Source of the DNA: Pseudomonas sp. EpS/L25
Lineage (GTDB): Bacteria; Pseudomonadota; Gammaproteobacteria; Pseudomonadales; Pseudomonadaceae
DNA: 64,000 nt
Reading direction: 5' to 3'
Assembly (NCBI RefSeq): GCF_001512295.1
Contig: NZ_LNUP01000011.1
Coordinates: 751,781 to 815,780 of the forward strand
Part shown: positions 10,076-19,238 of the stretch, piece by piece
How the letters are laid out: every line of letters starts with the position of its first letter
Position numbering within the stretch: position 1 is the first letter of the stretch
Position numbers and translations under genes: made by a program
The notes under the pieces: generated by a model
What the model was told of the DNA's origin: nothing
Databases searched by the model: none
The model's input: the letters and a program-made list of their open reading frames with translations, nothing else

Positions 10076-10459
10076 TCAGTTGCCGAGCAGCTTCTGCACC
10101 TGCTGATGCAGGCGTTCCAGCGAGAAAGGCTTGGTAAGCAGGGGAATCCGGCCCAGTAGCGGGGAGCCGGTATCGATGATCTCGGCGGGATAGCCGCTGA
10201 TGAACATGACCTTGAGATCGGGACGTAGCTTGAGCGCCGGCTCGGCGATCATGACACCGGATACGTCGTCGGGTAGCCGGAAATCGGTGATGAGCAGGTC
10301 GAGGCGAGGCCTACCGGCGAGAATGCGGAAGGCTTCCAGGGAGGAAGGTGCCTGGAGAACGGTGTAGCCCAGTTCAGAGAGATAGTCCGCCAGAATCATC
10401 AGTATCTGCGGCTCATCCTCGACGACCAGTACCACCTTGTTCGTTTCCACGCTCACCAT
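10076..10459 (-). CDS. Single-domain response regulator (CheY-like receiver)
   Basis: The product is 127 aa, a receiver domain without an output domain. Key residues are visible: the acidic pair in VVEDEP, the phospho-acceptor Asp in LLITDFRLP (about residue 57), the Ser in MFISGYPAE in place of the conserved Thr/Ser, and Lys in LLTKPFSLERL. The DFRLPDDVSG loop and the TKPF end resemble receivers paired with hybrid sensor kinases. No kinase is adjacent, so its partner is elsewhere and the output is unknown. Confidence 0.85.
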   Translation of the reverse strand: MVSVETNKVVLVVEDEPQILMILADYLSELGYTVLQAPSSLEAFRILAGRPRLDLLITDFRLPDDVSGVMIAEPALKLRPDLKVMFISGYPAEIIDTGSPLLGRIPLLTKPFSLERLHQQVQKLLGN

Positions 10460-10533
10460 CTAACCCCTGTACGCACACGTTCGGCTCCCTTGGACCCAAG
10501 AGACCCGTAAAGTTCCAACTCATCGCGGCAGGT

Positions 10534-10562
10534 ACGGGCCGCTGGCGTTACCAGCGGCCCGT
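10534..10562 (-). terminator. Hairpin terminator after the small secreted protein gene
   Basis: A 12-bp perfect stem, ACGGGCCGCTGG with its complement (10534-10545 and 10551-10562), has a 5-base loop. It starts six bases after the stop codon of the 70-aa gene. No T-run follows on the minus strand, so termination may be inefficient. Confidence 0.55.
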
Positions 10563-10567
10563 CGCCA

Positions 10568-10780
10568 TTACTGCTGTTTCTTCTGGCCTTGCTCGTTGAG
10601 GGTGGTCTTGCCACCGCCGGTCGCGGCGCCTGCGCCCTCACCGGTCTTCTGGCCAGCCGGGGTGCCCATGCCAGCGCTGTTGGCCTTTGGCGGATTACCC
10701 GCGGTTTCGGCGGCGAAGGCAGCGCCACTGACGGCGATCAGACCAGCAAACATCAGAGCAGCGGTTTTCTTTGCGTTCAT
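10568..10780 (-). CDS. Small secreted Gly/Ala-rich protein, function unknown
   Basis: The product is 70 aa from the ATG at 10780, which has a GGAG box (rc of about 10788-10791). The first 23 residues form a clear Sec signal peptide ending in ASGAAFA-like small residues (GAAFAAE). The mature part is low-complexity, polar and rich in Gly, Thr, Lys and Gln, ending in GQKKQQ. No cysteine or domain is visible. It would be a periplasmic peptide of about 5 kDa. Transcribed alone, with its own hairpin terminator. Confidence 0.65.
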   Translation of the reverse strand: MNAKKTAALMFAGLIAVSGAAFAAETAGNPPKANSAGMGTPAGQKTGEGAGAATGGGKTTLNEQGQKKQQ

Positions 10781-11017
10781 GGTGAGACTCCGGGTTGATT
10801 GGACACTGTTTAGGCAGGCCAAGCGCCGATTCGTTCTCTCACCGTGCATACGGGGGCTGTAACCGAATGCGAACTGCCGCAAAAGCCACAACCTTAACAT
10901 GAAAAGCCCGCGCCAGAGCGGTTCCTGGCCAGCGGATACCGTCATTCGGGCTACTGCGCGTTCGTAGCCTGGTGTCCCTGAGGGAAACGGCGAAGACCGT
11001 TTCGCTGCGCGACAGGG

Positions 11018-11779
11018 TCAACCCTGGTCCCCACCGCCAACGGGCAGAACCGTTCCGGTAATGTAGGAGGCTTCGTCGGACGCCAGGAAGAGAATGGCGC
11101 CCACCTGCTCGTTCAGGGTGCCGTAGCGCTTCATCAGGCTGCTGTCGCAGGTCTGGTCGACGATCTGCTGATACCAGCGGCGGTCCTGCGCCGATTCCAC
11201 CCGCTCGTTGCGCGGAATCCGCCGTGGCGGCGCCTGGGTGCCGCCCGGCGCCGTGGCATTGACCCGGATGCCACGGCCAGCGGTCTCGAACGCCAGGCAG
11301 GCGGTCAGGGCATTGACGCCGCCCTTGGCGGCGCCATAGGGCACCCGGTTGATACCGCGGGTGGCGACGGAGGACACATTGACGATGGCGCCCTGCCCTC
11401 GCGCCAGCAGGTAAGGCAGCACCGCATGGCAGCACCAGAGCGTGGGAAACAGTGAACGGCGGATCTCGGCTTCGATCTCGTCGACCTGATAGTGCTCGAA
11501 GGGCTTGGCCCAGAGGGTGCCACCGACGTTGTTGATCAGTACGTCGATCCGTTCCTGCCAGGCGTGCGCCTCGTGGAAGACCCGCTGGCAGCCAGCGGCC
11601 TGCTCGAGGTCGGCAGTCAGGGTAAGGCTGAAATCGTCCTTCAGCTCATGGACCAGCGCCGAGCGATCGATGGCCACCAGTAGCGCGCCTTCCGCCCTGA
11701 GTCGCTCAGCCACCGCTCGGCCGATGCCTTGTGCCGCACCGGTCACCACCACGACCTTGTTGGAAAATCGGCCATTCAT
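11018..11779 (-). CDS. benD: cis-1,2-dihydroxybenzoate (benzoate diol) dehydrogenase
   Basis: The product is 253 aa, a classical SDR. It has TGAAQGIGRA for NAD binding, NNVGG, the catalytic Ser in NVSSVATRG and Tyr-x3-Lys in YGAAKGG. BenD oxidises the cis-diol made by BenABC to catechol with loss of CO2. It is the last gene of benABCD. The start MNGRF at 11779 has a strong AGGAGA box; an ATG six codons upstream overlaps benC and lacks one. The WAKPFEHY and RRIPRN segments are typical of BenD/XylL. Confidence 0.94.
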   Translation of the reverse strand: MNGRFSNKVVVVTGAAQGIGRAVAERLRAEGALLVAIDRSALVHELKDDFSLTLTADLEQAAGCQRVFHEAHAWQERIDVLINNVGGTLWAKPFEHYQVDEIEAEIRRSLFPTLWCCHAVLPYLLARGQGAIVNVSSVATRGINRVPYGAAKGGVNALTACLAFETAGRGIRVNATAPGGTQAPPRRIPRNERVESAQDRRWYQQIVDQTCDSSLMKRYGTLNEQVGAILFLASDEASYITGTVLPVGGGDQG

Positions 11780-11789
11780 GGGGTTCTCC

Positions 11790-12812
11790 TCAGGCAACGT
11801 TACCGGTCGTCACGACCGTGGGCGTGAATTTCTCGTAGTGGAAGCTGGCGGGCTCGACGCCCTGCTCCGCAAGGTACTGGCGAACCGAATCCACCATGGG
11901 CGGTGGCCCGCACAGGTAGATGTCGACATCGCCCCCGTTCAGCGCCTGCGCGGGCAGGTGTCGAGTGACATAGCCCTGATGCGGGTGTCGGGTGGTGGGA
12001 TCGGCGACACAGGTCAGGATGCGCAGCCCGGGCAACCGGCGAGTAAAGGCTTCAAGTTCGTCGACCAATACCAGGTCCTCGTCGCGGGTCACGCCGTAGA
12101 GCAGCTGGATCGGTTGCCCGCAGCCCCGCTCGGCCAGTACCGCCAACATCGACAGGAAGGGCGCGAGCCCGGTGCCACCGGCCAGGAACAACAACGGCCG
12201 GCTGACTTCGCGCAGAAAGAAGCTGCCCAGGGGACCACTCAGGTGCAATTGATCACCAATGCGCGCCTGCGCCAGCCAACCGCTCATGAGGCCGCCAGGA
12301 ACCTGTTTGATGAGGAAGCTGGCCGTAGCCTCTCCGGGCCGGCTGCTGAAGGAGTAGGCCCGGGTCTGGCCGCTACCCGGCACTTCCAGGTTCATGTATT
12401 GCCCCGGGAGAAAGTCCGGCGCGTGATCCAGAGTCAGGCGCAAGGCGATTGCGGCGTCGCCCAGGTGCTCGAGTCCGGCGACGCTGGCCTGGTAAGTGGC
12501 CACGCCGGTCTTGCAGCGTGCCGCGGGCACGGGCACCCGCAGGACGCAATCGGAAGTCACCGTCATCTGGCAGGTCAGCACCTGGCCTTCGGCGGCCTCG
12601 CTGGCACTCAGGGCGTCTTCGAGGTAGTCCTCGCCCAGGGCGTAGTCGCCCTTTTCGCAGTGGCACCTGCAGGTACCACAGACGCCGTCGGAGCAGTCCA
12701 TGGGCAGGTTGATGCGCTGGCGGTAGGCAGCGTCGAGGACCGTCTCGCCGGGGTTGCAGTCGATGAAGCGGGTGACGCCGTCTGCGAACGTCAGGGCCAG
12801 GGTATAGCTCAT
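11790..12812 (-). CDS. benC: Benzoate 1,2-dioxygenase electron transfer component
   Basis: The product is 340 aa with the fusion order of BenC. A plant-type [2Fe-2S] ferredoxin domain comes first (CSDGVCGTCRCHC with the fourth Cys in LTCQM). An FAD-binding domain (RAYSFSSRPG) and an NAD-binding domain (LFLAGGTGLAPFLSML, and CGPPPMVD near the C-terminus) follow. It passes electrons from NADH to the BenAB oxygenase. It lies 12 bases from benB and 10 bases from benD in the ben operon. Confidence 0.96.
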   Translation of the reverse strand: MSYTLALTFADGVTRFIDCNPGETVLDAAYRQRINLPMDCSDGVCGTCRCHCEKGDYALGEDYLEDALSASEAAEGQVLTCQMTVTSDCVLRVPVPAARCKTGVATYQASVAGLEHLGDAAIALRLTLDHAPDFLPGQYMNLEVPGSGQTRAYSFSSRPGEATASFLIKQVPGGLMSGWLAQARIGDQLHLSGPLGSFFLREVSRPLLFLAGGTGLAPFLSMLAVLAERGCGQPIQLLYGVTRDEDLVLVDELEAFTRRLPGLRILTCVADPTTRHPHQGYVTRHLPAQALNGGDVDIYLCGPPPMVDSVRQYLAEQGVEPASFHYEKFTPTVVTTGNVA

Positions 12813-12824
12813 GGCGGCGTCCTC

Positions 12825-13313
12825 CTAGCAGTGGTAGATGTCGATGACCTGGTGGATGTAGTCGTTCTTCAGCACCACCTTCTTGCGGGTGATCAGGGGC
12901 TGCTCGCCGCGCAGGTCCAGGCCATAGAAGGAGGTACCGAAGAAGACGTCGGTGGTGCGATAGCGATGGCTCAGGGTCTGCCAGTTGAAGCGCAGCTCGG
13001 CCGTCTCGGCATCCGCCGCCAGGACTTCCAGGTTGGCGATGAAGTGGGCCGTGCGCGGCTCCGGGGTGCTGGCGCTGGAGCGCTCGGTCTTGATGCGGAA
13101 GATGCGATCTTCCAGACCTTCGCGATTGGGGTAATAGATCAGCGAGATGTGCACCTGGGGGTCTTCGACCAGTTGGTCGTTGTCGTCCCAGGCGGGCATC
13201 CAGAACTGTACCCGGGGGCTGTAGCAGGCGAGCCAGGCGTCCCACTGGCGATCATCCAGCAGCCGGGCTTCGCGATAGACGAAATCGAGGAGCCGACCAG
13301 GGGCGGTGTTCAT
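12825..13313 (-). CDS. benB: Benzoate 1,2-dioxygenase small (beta) subunit
   Basis: The product is 162 aa, the size of ring-hydroxylating dioxygenase beta subunits, which are structural and share the SnoaL/NTF2 fold. The body has [11 protein letters not shown] and [16 protein letters not shown], and ends in [12 protein letters not shown] as in BenB/XylY. The ATG at 13313 overlaps the benA stop as ATGA. A longer frame upstream is antisense noise within benA. Confidence 0.95.
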   Translation of the reverse strand: MNTAPGRLLDFVYREARLLDDRQWDAWLACYSPRVQFWMPAWDDNDQLVEDPQVHISLIYYPNREGLEDRIFRIKTERSSASTPEPRTAHFIANLEVLAADAETAELRFNWQTLSHRYRTTDVFFGTSFYGLDLRGEQPLITRKKVVLKNDYIHQVIDIYHC

Positions 13314-14686
13314 GCGGCGCTCTCCCCATCGGTGGCCACCAGGTTGGCGCGTTCCCGCTCGATGGCCTGTCCCAGGGCCTGGGCCCAATAGGCGTGCTGG
13401 CGCACGAAGAGCCCTTCGTCCTCGGTGCGGGGGCCGGACAGCAGCGGCGCCATGCCCAGCGCCCGGGCGTTGTCGTCCGCGCCCGTTTGCCAGTGCAGCG
13501 CGCCGCGGGAAAGGTCGTTCCACAGATCGGTATTGCCTTGGTAGCCGCTCTGGCAGGCGCGGAATTCCTCCAGGTCGTCCGGCGTGCCCATGCCGCTGAC
13601 GTTGAAGAAGTCCTCGTACTGGCGGATGCGCAGGGCGCGATCGGCGCCGCTTTCTCCCTTGGGCGCGAAGCAGTAGATGGTCACCTCGGTCTTGTCGACC
13701 GCCAAGGGCCGCACCACGCGGATCTGGGTGGAGAACTGATCCATCAGGTAGACGTTGGGGTACAGGCACAGGTTGCGGGTCTGGCCGACGATGAGACCGG
13801 CGCGCTCGGCACCGAGCCGCGCCCGCAGCGCCTCGCGGTGGTGGTACACCGGGCGCACCTCGGGATTGAGCAGCTGGGTCCAGAGCAGGAGGTGGCCCCG
13901 CGCGAAACCGTAGACGCCGCCGACACTCTTGGACCAGCCATTGGCGTCCACGGTGCGGGTGCCCTCGGCCTCGTAGTTGCGCCGCTGCATGGTGGCGGAG
14001 TAGTTCCAGTGCACGGAGCTGACGTGGTAGCCATCCGCGCCGTTCTCCAGCTGCAGCTTCCAGTTGCCGTCGTAGGTGTAGGTGGAATTGCCGCGCAACA
14101 CCTCGATACCTTCGGGCGCCTGGTCGACGATCTGGTCGATGATGACGCGGGTTTCGCCGAGATGGTCGGACAGCTCGGGCACCGCCGCGCTGAGCGAGCC
14201 GAACAGAAAGCCGCGATAGCTCTCGAAGCGGGCCAGGCGGGTCAGGTCATGGGAGCCGTCGCAGTCGAACTGCTGCGGATAGGCGCCGTGCCTGCCATCC
14301 TTGACCTTGAGCAGCTTGCCGCTGTTGCCGAAGGTCCAGCCATGGAAGGGGCAGGTGAAGGAGCTCTTGTTGCCCTGCTTGCGCCGGCAGAGCATGGCAC
14401 CGCGATGGGCACAGGCGTTCACCAGCCCGTGCAGCTCGCCATGCTTGTCGCGGGTGATCACCACCGGCTGGCGGCCGATCCAGGTGGTGAAGTAGTCATT
14501 GATCTCGGGGATCTGGCTTTCGTGGGCCAGGTAGACCCAGCCGCCCTCGAAGAGGTGCTTGAGCTCCAGCTCGAAGAGCGCGGGATCGGTGAAGACACTG
14601 CGGCGGCAGCGGAAGACGCCACGGGCAGGGTCGTCTTCGACGGCGTCGGCAATCTGCCGGGCGAGGCGGTCGAGCATGCTGATCAT
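13310..14686 (-). CDS. benA: Benzoate 1,2-dioxygenase large (alpha) subunit
   Basis: The product is 458 aa, normal for BenA. The Rieske motif is intact (CAHRGAMLC, then CPFHGW about 17 residues on), and so is the mononuclear iron site ([13 protein letters not shown]-x2-H-x4-H). It inserts O2 into benzoate to give the 1,2-cis-diol. The ATG at 14686 ([11 protein letters not shown]) follows GAGGGTGA. It is first in benABCD and lies just downstream of two BenR-like half-sites. Toluate-type substrates processed by XylX cannot be excluded. Confidence 0.96.
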   Translation of the reverse strand: MISMLDRLARQIADAVEDDPARGVFRCRRSVFTDPALFELELKHLFEGGWVYLAHESQIPEINDYFTTWIGRQPVVITRDKHGELHGLVNACAHRGAMLCRRKQGNKSSFTCPFHGWTFGNSGKLLKVKDGRHGAYPQQFDCDGSHDLTRLARFESYRGFLFGSLSAAVPELSDHLGETRVIIDQIVDQAPEGIEVLRGNSTYTYDGNWKLQLENGADGYHVSSVHWNYSATMQRRNYEAEGTRTVDANGWSKSVGGVYGFARGHLLLWTQLLNPEVRPVYHHREALRARLGAERAGLIVGQTRNLCLYPNVYLMDQFSTQIRVVRPLAVDKTEVTIYCFAPKGESGADRALRIRQYEDFFNVSGMGTPDDLEEFRACQSGYQGNTDLWNDLSRGALHWQTGADDNARALGMAPLLSGPRTEDEGLFVRQHAYWAQALGQAIERERANLVATDGESAA

Positions 14687-14751
14687 GGGGTTCACCCTCG
14701 GTTGTTGTTGTATCAGGCCAACCCAGGGTAGGAGCGGCGGTACCCCGCCAA

Positions 14752-14787
14752 TAGCCGAGCCGTGCGGATCGCTATCCGCGTGGTGCG
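14752..14787 (-). promoter_or_regulatory. BenR/XylS-type operator of the ben operon (two direct half-sites)
   Basis: On the minus strand two copies of CGCA-N6-GGNTA occur at 14787-14773 (CGCACCACGCGGATA) and 14766-14752 (CGCACGGCTCGGCTA). They are 21 bases apart, start to start. The XylS/BenR half-site is TGCA-N6-GGNTA with the same 21-bp period, so only the first base of each differs. The proximal copy ends at a TTGGCG that could be the -35 of benA. The distal copy runs into the benR stop codon. Confidence 0.7.
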
Positions 14788-15740
14788 CCTTCCTCGCGCC
14801 CGCGTTTCCAGGTGGCCGAAGGCAGCTCGCCGAACCTCTTGCGATAGAGCTCGGCGAAGCGCCCCAGGTGCAGGAAGCCGAGATCCAGGGCCACGACGGT
14901 GACGCTGCTGGCACGCGGGTCCAGCAACCGCTGGCGGACGCGTTCCAGCTTGCATTGGCGGATGTAGTCGCCCGGTGCGATGCCGACGTGGCGCTCGAAC
15001 AGGCTGTAGAGTGTGCGGCGGCTGACATTGGCTACCTGCATCAGGCGTGCGACGCTGATCTCTTCAGCGAGGTGTTCGTCGATGAAAGCTTGCAGTCGCT
15101 CGAAGCGGCAGCCGCCGGCGACGAGCGTGGTGGGCGACGACCAGGTGCTGTTCTCCACCAATGCCAGCAGTTTGCTAGCCACCAGGCGCTCGTAAAGCAC
15201 CGAGGTACCGGGCGTGGTCACCTCCTCTGCTTCCTGGCACAGCAACTCCAGCAGCGCCAGGAAGTTGCCCACGGCGGCAGCACCACCGGCCTGGGGCTCG
15301 AAGCGAACACCCGTGGCGGGCAGTGGGTGGCCCTGGGTCAGGCAAGCCGTCTCCAACACCCGCACTGGCAGGGTGAGAATGAATTTCTCGCAGTCCTCCG
15401 AGTAGGTGAGGTCGACCGGCTCGTCGGGATTGATCAGCAGCATCTGCCCCGGCGCATACACCCGCTCCCGCCCTGCCCCGCGCGCCAGGCAGCACCCCTG
15501 GAGTAGCACCTGCAGGTGAAAGACGCTTTCCAGCGCCGGACTGGTGACCTGCACCTCTCCGCCATAGCTCAGGCGGCAGAGATCGAGGCTGGAAAAGCTC
15601 CGGTGCAGGATGCTCGCCCGCGGGCGGCCGCGCACCGGCAGGCGAATGCGGTGCTGGCCCACGTGCTCGTTGACGTAGGCGGATACGGTGGCTACGTCGG
15701 CCTGGGCGAACACCAGGCTGCGCTCGCTGAGCAAGGTCAT
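14772..15740 (-). CDS. benR: AraC/XylS-family activator of benzoate genes
   Basis: From the ATG at 15740 ([11 protein letters not shown], preceded by AGAGGTT) the product is 322 aa. The N-terminal effector domain is followed by a C-terminal AraC double helix-turn-helix: [24 protein letters not shown] and a second with [25 protein letters not shown]. BenR-type proteins bind benzoate and activate benABCD. The gene is immediately upstream of benA on the same strand, 85 bases apart, and its last codons contain part of the predicted binding site. Family and context together make the assignment strong. Confidence 0.9.
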   Translation of the reverse strand: MTLLSERSLVFAQADVATVSAYVNEHVGQHRIRLPVRGRPRASILHRSFSSLDLCRLSYGGEVQVTSPALESVFHLQVLLQGCCLARGAGRERVYAPGQMLLINPDEPVDLTYSEDCEKFILTLPVRVLETACLTQGHPLPATGVRFEPQAGGAAAVGNFLALLELLCQEAEEVTTPGTSVLYERLVASKLLALVENSTWSSPTTLVAGGCRFERLQAFIDEHLAEEISVARLMQVANVSRRTLYSLFERHVGIAPGDYIRQCKLERVRQRLLDPRASSVTVVALDLGFLHLGRFAELYRKRFGELPSATWKRGREEGAPRG

Positions 15741-15783
15741 GTCGGAACCTCTCTTGTTGTGCTGTTCAGTCGAAGCGAACGGC

Positions 15784-15814
15784 AAAGCCCGGGACGCGAG
15801 GCGGCCCGGGCTTT
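15784..15814 (-). terminator. Terminator of the catBCA operon
   Basis: A perfect 10-bp stem AAAGCCCGGG/CCCGGGCTTT (15784-15793 and 15805-15814) with an 11-base loop starts about 19 bases after the catA stop on the minus strand. The A/T ends of the stem give TTT at the 3' side in either direction. Confidence 0.7.
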
Positions 15815-15832
15815 CAATGGATCGAAGGCGGC

Positions 15833-16762
15833 TCAGGCCTCCAGCGCGCGGACCCGCTCGCGACGTTCTTCGGCGGCCGGTTCGGCGGCGGGCTGCAGCT
15901 CGAAGTCGAACTCGATCTCGGCGAAGCGACCGGCTACGCCCAGTGCCTCGGCCTGCGCCGGGTCATCGCTGAAGGTGATCTCGGCGATCAATTCGTCACG
16001 GGTGGCATAGGCGAAGTCGTCGTGCAGATACTGGTCGCCGGCCAGGTTGATCTGGGTGGTCAGGTGCCGATGCTGGGGTGCGGAAATGAAGAAGTGCACA
16101 TGGGCCGGACGCTGACCATGGCGACCGAGCTGGTCCAGCAACTGCTGGGTGGGTCCATCCGGCGGGCAGCCGTAGCCGGAGGGCACGATGCTCTGGAAGC
16201 GATAGCGCCCTTCGCTGTCGGTGACGATACGGCGGCGCAGGTTGAATTCGGACTGGCTCGGATCGAAGTAGGAATAGGTGCCGCCGGTGTTGGCGTGCCA
16301 GACGTCGACGATGGCGCCGGCCAGCGGCTGACCGTTCACATCGCGCACCACGCCCTGCATGAACAGCGGCGTCCCGGCATCGGTGCCGTCATCCAGACGG
16401 GCGCTACCCTCGCACAGGGGCGCCCCGGCCACGTAGAGCGGGCCTTCGATGGTCCGAGGGGTGCCACCGACCAGGCCACGTGCGGCGTCTTCGGCATCCA
16501 GGCGCAGATCGAGGTAATGCTCGAGACCCAGGCCGGCCACCACCAGCCCCGCTTCCTGGCGGGCGCCCAGCACATTGAGGTAGTGCACCGCCGCCCAGAA
16601 TTCCTCGGTGGTGACGTTCAGGTCGTCGATGATCCTGATGGTATCGGTCAGCACCCGGTGCACGATGGCTTTCATGCGCGGATTGCCGCCGGCTTGTTCG
16701 AAGCCACTGACGGTCTCGAAGAATTTCTGCACGTCGGCGGTCTGGGCGATGCGTACGGTCAT
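15833..16762 (-). CDS. catA: Catechol 1,2-dioxygenase (intradiol, Fe(III))
   Basis: The product is 309 aa, the normal CatA size. It cleaves catechol between its hydroxyls to cis,cis-muconate. The N-terminal helical dimerisation domain precedes the intradiol fold with its iron ligands: a Tyr in GPLYVAG, a Tyr in SGYGCPPDGP and two His in RPAHVHFF. ATG at 16762 (MTVRIAQTADVQ) is the family-typical start. It is last in catBCA, so the operon order is that of fluorescent pseudomonads, and it lies close behind benR and the ben genes. Confidence 0.97.
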   Translation of the reverse strand: MTVRIAQTADVQKFFETVSGFEQAGGNPRMKAIVHRVLTDTIRIIDDLNVTTEEFWAAVHYLNVLGARQEAGLVVAGLGLEHYLDLRLDAEDAARGLVGGTPRTIEGPLYVAGAPLCEGSARLDDGTDAGTPLFMQGVVRDVNGQPLAGAIVDVWHANTGGTYSYFDPSQSEFNLRRRIVTDSEGRYRFQSIVPSGYGCPPDGPTQQLLDQLGRHGQRPAHVHFFISAPQHRHLTTQINLAGDQYLHDDFAYATRDELIAEITFSDDPAQAEALGVAGRFAEIEFDFELQPAAEPAAEERRERVRALEA

Positions 16763-16807
16763 GGTGAGGGTCCTCGTATTGTTCTTGTCAGGCACATTGC
16801 AACGGGA

Positions 16808-17098
16808 TCAGCGGTCGTCGGCGTGGATCGACGACGGATGTCGGCACAGCGCGGAGACCTCGATCTCCATGTAGGGATAGAGCGGCAACTGCATCAGGGT
16901 GTCGTGCAGCGCCTGGGCATCGGGTACGTCGAAGATGCTCACGTTGGCGTAGAGCCCGGCGATACGCCAGAGGTGGCGCCAGGTGCCTTCGCGCTGCAGG
17001 CGCTGGGCCAGCTCCTTCTCGGCGGCCTTGAGCCGGGCGGCCTGGTCGGCGGGCATCTCGGTAGGCAGCTTCACGGTCATGCGGACATGGAACAGCAT
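16808..17098 (-). CDS. catC: Muconolactone delta-isomerase
   Basis: The product is exactly 96 aa, as in characterised CatC. It starts MLFHVRMTVKLP, carries EKELAQRLQREGTWRHLWR and ends with LYPYMEIEVSALCRHPSS, all diagnostic. It isomerises muconolactone to 3-oxoadipate enol-lactone. The start at 17098 follows AGAGGAA. It sits 26 bases after catB and 45 bases before catA. The upstream extension of the frame overlaps catB and is not expected to be translated. Confidence 0.96.
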   Translation of the reverse strand: MLFHVRMTVKLPTEMPADQAARLKAAEKELAQRLQREGTWRHLWRIAGLYANVSIFDVPDAQALHDTLMQLPLYPYMEIEVSALCRHPSSIHADDR

Positions 17099-17124
17099 CT
17101 CGAAGATTCCTCTCTTGAGCGGGA

Positions 17125-18246
17125 TTAGCGACGGGCGAAGCGCGCCAGGCGCTCTTCGTCGAGGGCGATGCCCAGGCCCGGCGCGGTCGGCACCAGGAGC
17201 TGGAAATCCTGATAGCGCGGCGGCTCGACGAGGATGTCCTCGGTCAGCAGCAGTGGGCCGAAGAGTTCGGTGTGCCATTCCAGGCGGTCCAGGGTCGCGA
17301 AGGCATGGGCGCTGGCCAGCGTGCCGATGCTGCCTTCGAGCATGGTGCCGCCGTAGAGGCCGATGCCCGCGGCTTCGGCGATGGCGGCCGCGCGCAGTAC
17401 CGCTCGCGGGCCGCCGGTCTTGGCGATCTTCAGGGCGAAGATGGGCGCGACACCGGCCTGCGCCAGGGCGAAGGCATCGGGCACCGATTCGATGGCTTCG
17501 TCGGCCATCAGCGGGATCGGGCTATGGGCATTGAGGCGGGCCATGCCCAGGCGATCGTGGCGTGGCAAGGGTTGCTCGATCAGCTCGACGCCTACCTCGG
17601 CCAATTCACGCGCGGCCTTGATGGCCACCGCCTCGCTCCAGGCCTGGTTGACGTCGACCCGAACGGAGGCGCGGTCGCCTAGCGCACGCTTGATCGCCCC
17701 GACATGGGCGACGTCCTGCGCCGGGGTCCGGCTACCGATCTTGAGCTTGAAATGGCGGTGGCGACGCAGGTCGAGCAGGCGCTCGGCCTCTTCGATATCG
17801 CGGGCGGTATCGCCGCTGGCCAGGGTCCAGGCGCATTCCACGCCGTCCCGTACGCGCCCACCGAGCAACTCGGCCACCGGCAGGCCCAGGCGCTTGCCCT
17901 GGGCATCCAGGATGGCCGTCTCGACCGCGCTACGAGCAAAGGTATTGCCCCGCACGCTCCGGTCGAGGCGCTGCATGGCGGCGTTGAGGTTGCTGGCGTC
18001 TTGGCCCACCAGCAAGGGGGCGATCCAGGTATCGAGATTGGTCTTGATGCTTTCCGGGCTTTCGCCGGCGTAGCTCAGGCCGCCGATGGTGGTGGCCTCA
18101 CCCAGGCCGACGATACCGTCGCTGCAGTGGAGCTTGAGAATCACCAGCGTCTGACCGTGCATGGTGTGCATGGCGAGCTTATGCGGGCGAATGGTCGGCA
18201 GGTCGACGATCAAGGTCTCCAGCCGTTCGAAGAGGGGACGGGCCAT
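17125..18246 (-). CDS. catB: Muconate cycloisomerase I
   Basis: The product is 373 aa of the enolase superfamily. It converts cis,cis-muconate to muconolactone. Visible active-site features are the KLKIG lysine pair, metal ligands in RVDVNQAW, ELIEQPLP and LMADEAI, and the C-terminal LKIAKTGG lysine. The ATG at 18246 (MARPLFERLETLIVDLPTIRPHK) gives the family-typical N-terminus. It heads catBCA and is divergent from catR across about 100 bases that carry two dyads. Confidence 0.97.
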   Translation of the reverse strand: MARPLFERLETLIVDLPTIRPHKLAMHTMHGQTLVILKLHCSDGIVGLGEATTIGGLSYAGESPESIKTNLDTWIAPLLVGQDASNLNAAMQRLDRSVRGNTFARSAVETAILDAQGKRLGLPVAELLGGRVRDGVECAWTLASGDTARDIEEAERLLDLRRHRHFKLKIGSRTPAQDVAHVGAIKRALGDRASVRVDVNQAWSEAVAIKAARELAEVGVELIEQPLPRHDRLGMARLNAHSPIPLMADEAIESVPDAFALAQAGVAPIFALKIAKTGGPRAVLRAAAIAEAAGIGLYGGTMLEGSIGTLASAHAFATLDRLEWHTELFGPLLLTEDILVEPPRYQDFQLLVPTAPGLGIALDEERLARFARR

Positions 18247-18307
18247 GGGCTCAGTACCACTACGCGCTGTTGTTTGAGCCGAGATTGACGCGTGGAAAGG
18301 CCGCCGT

Positions 18308-18346
18308 CCAATATGGATTGGGTCTGGCTTCATACCCTGGAGGTAT
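18308..18346. promoter_or_regulatory. Putative CatR operator region between catB and catR
   Basis: Two dyads lie in the 101-bp divergent intergenic region: CCAAT-N4-ATTGG (18308-18321) and ATACC-N5-GGTAT (18332-18346). The second contains a LysR T-N11-A box and overlaps the catR ribosome site, a usual place for autorepression. On the minus strand a TTGGAC, a possible catB -35, lies inside the first dyad. The pair is spaced about 24 bases centre to centre. Confidence 0.55.
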
Positions 18347-18347
18347 C

Positions 18348-19238
18348 GTGGAACTGCGGCAGTTGCGCTACTTTCGCGTCTTGGCGAACACTCTGAACTT
18401 CACCCGCGCCGCCGAGCTGCTGCACATCGCCCAGCCGCCGCTGAGCCGGCAGATCCAGCAGATGGAAGAGGAACTCGGGGTGACGCTGGTGGAACGCGGG
18501 CGGCCACTCAAGCTGACCGATGCCGGCCGCTTCTTCAATGAACAGGCGTCGCAACTGCTCGAACAGTTCGAACGTCTCTGCGCCGATACCCGGCGCATGA
18601 GTGCGGCCAGCCGTCGTTTCCTCAGCATCGGCTTCGCGCCCTCGACCCTCTATGGCCAGTTGCCGGAACTGATCCGCCGCCTGCGCGCCCACGGCGACAT
18701 CGAGCTGAACCTCGCCGAGCTGATCACCCTGCAGCAGATAGAGGCCCTGAAGACCGGGCGTATCGACATCGGCTTCGGTCGCATCTTCATCGACGACCCG
18801 GCCGTCACCCAGTTCGTCCTGCGCGAAGATCCGCTGGTGGCCGTACTGCCCCAGGGTCATCCACTGCTGGCTGGGCCGGTGAGCCTGGCCCAGCTCGCCG
18901 AGCAGCCGTTCATCCTCTACCCCGGCTCGCCCCGCCCCAGCTACGCGGATCACGTGCTCAAGCTGTTCGCCAGCGAAGGCCTGACCATCCATGTGGCCCA
19001 GACCCCCAACGAGCTACAGACCGCCATCGGCCTGGTGGCGGCCGGCGTCGGCGTGACCCTGGTGCCGGCCTCGGTACAGCGCCTGCACCGCGACGACATC
19101 GGCTACACCGCCCTGCTGGACTCCCAGGCGACCTCGCCCATCGTGGTCAGCCACCGCACCGGCGACGGCTCGGCGATGCTGCTGGAGGTGTTGGCGGCGT
19201 TGCAGCAACTCGCGCCCGTGCCGGCGGCCTCGGACTAG
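18348..19238 (+). CDS. catR: LysR-type regulator of catechol catabolism
   Basis: From the GTG at 18348 (preceded by CTGGAGG) the product is 296 aa and starts with the classical LysR helix-turn-helix ([33 protein letters not shown]). The rest is a periplasmic-binding-like effector domain. Divergence from catBCA and the typical dyads identify it as CatR, which activates catBCA with cis,cis-muconate. A BenM-like dual role is possible. Its TAG stop overlaps the stop of the convergent chemoreceptor gene. The longer ATG-led frame from 18270 crosses the operator and is unlikely. Confidence 0.9.
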   Translation: MELRQLRYFRVLANTLNFTRAAELLHIAQPPLSRQIQQMEEELGVTLVERGRPLKLTDAGRFFNEQASQLLEQFERLCADTRRMSAASRRFLSIGFAPSTLYGQLPELIRRLRAHGDIELNLAELITLQQIEALKTGRIDIGFGRIFIDDPAVTQFVLREDPLVAVLPQGHPLLAGPVSLAQLAEQPFILYPGSPRPSYADHVLKLFASEGLTIHVAQTPNELQTAIGLVAAGVGVTLVPASVQRLHRDDIGYTALLDSQATSPIVVSHRTGDGSAMLLEVLAALQQLAPVPAASD

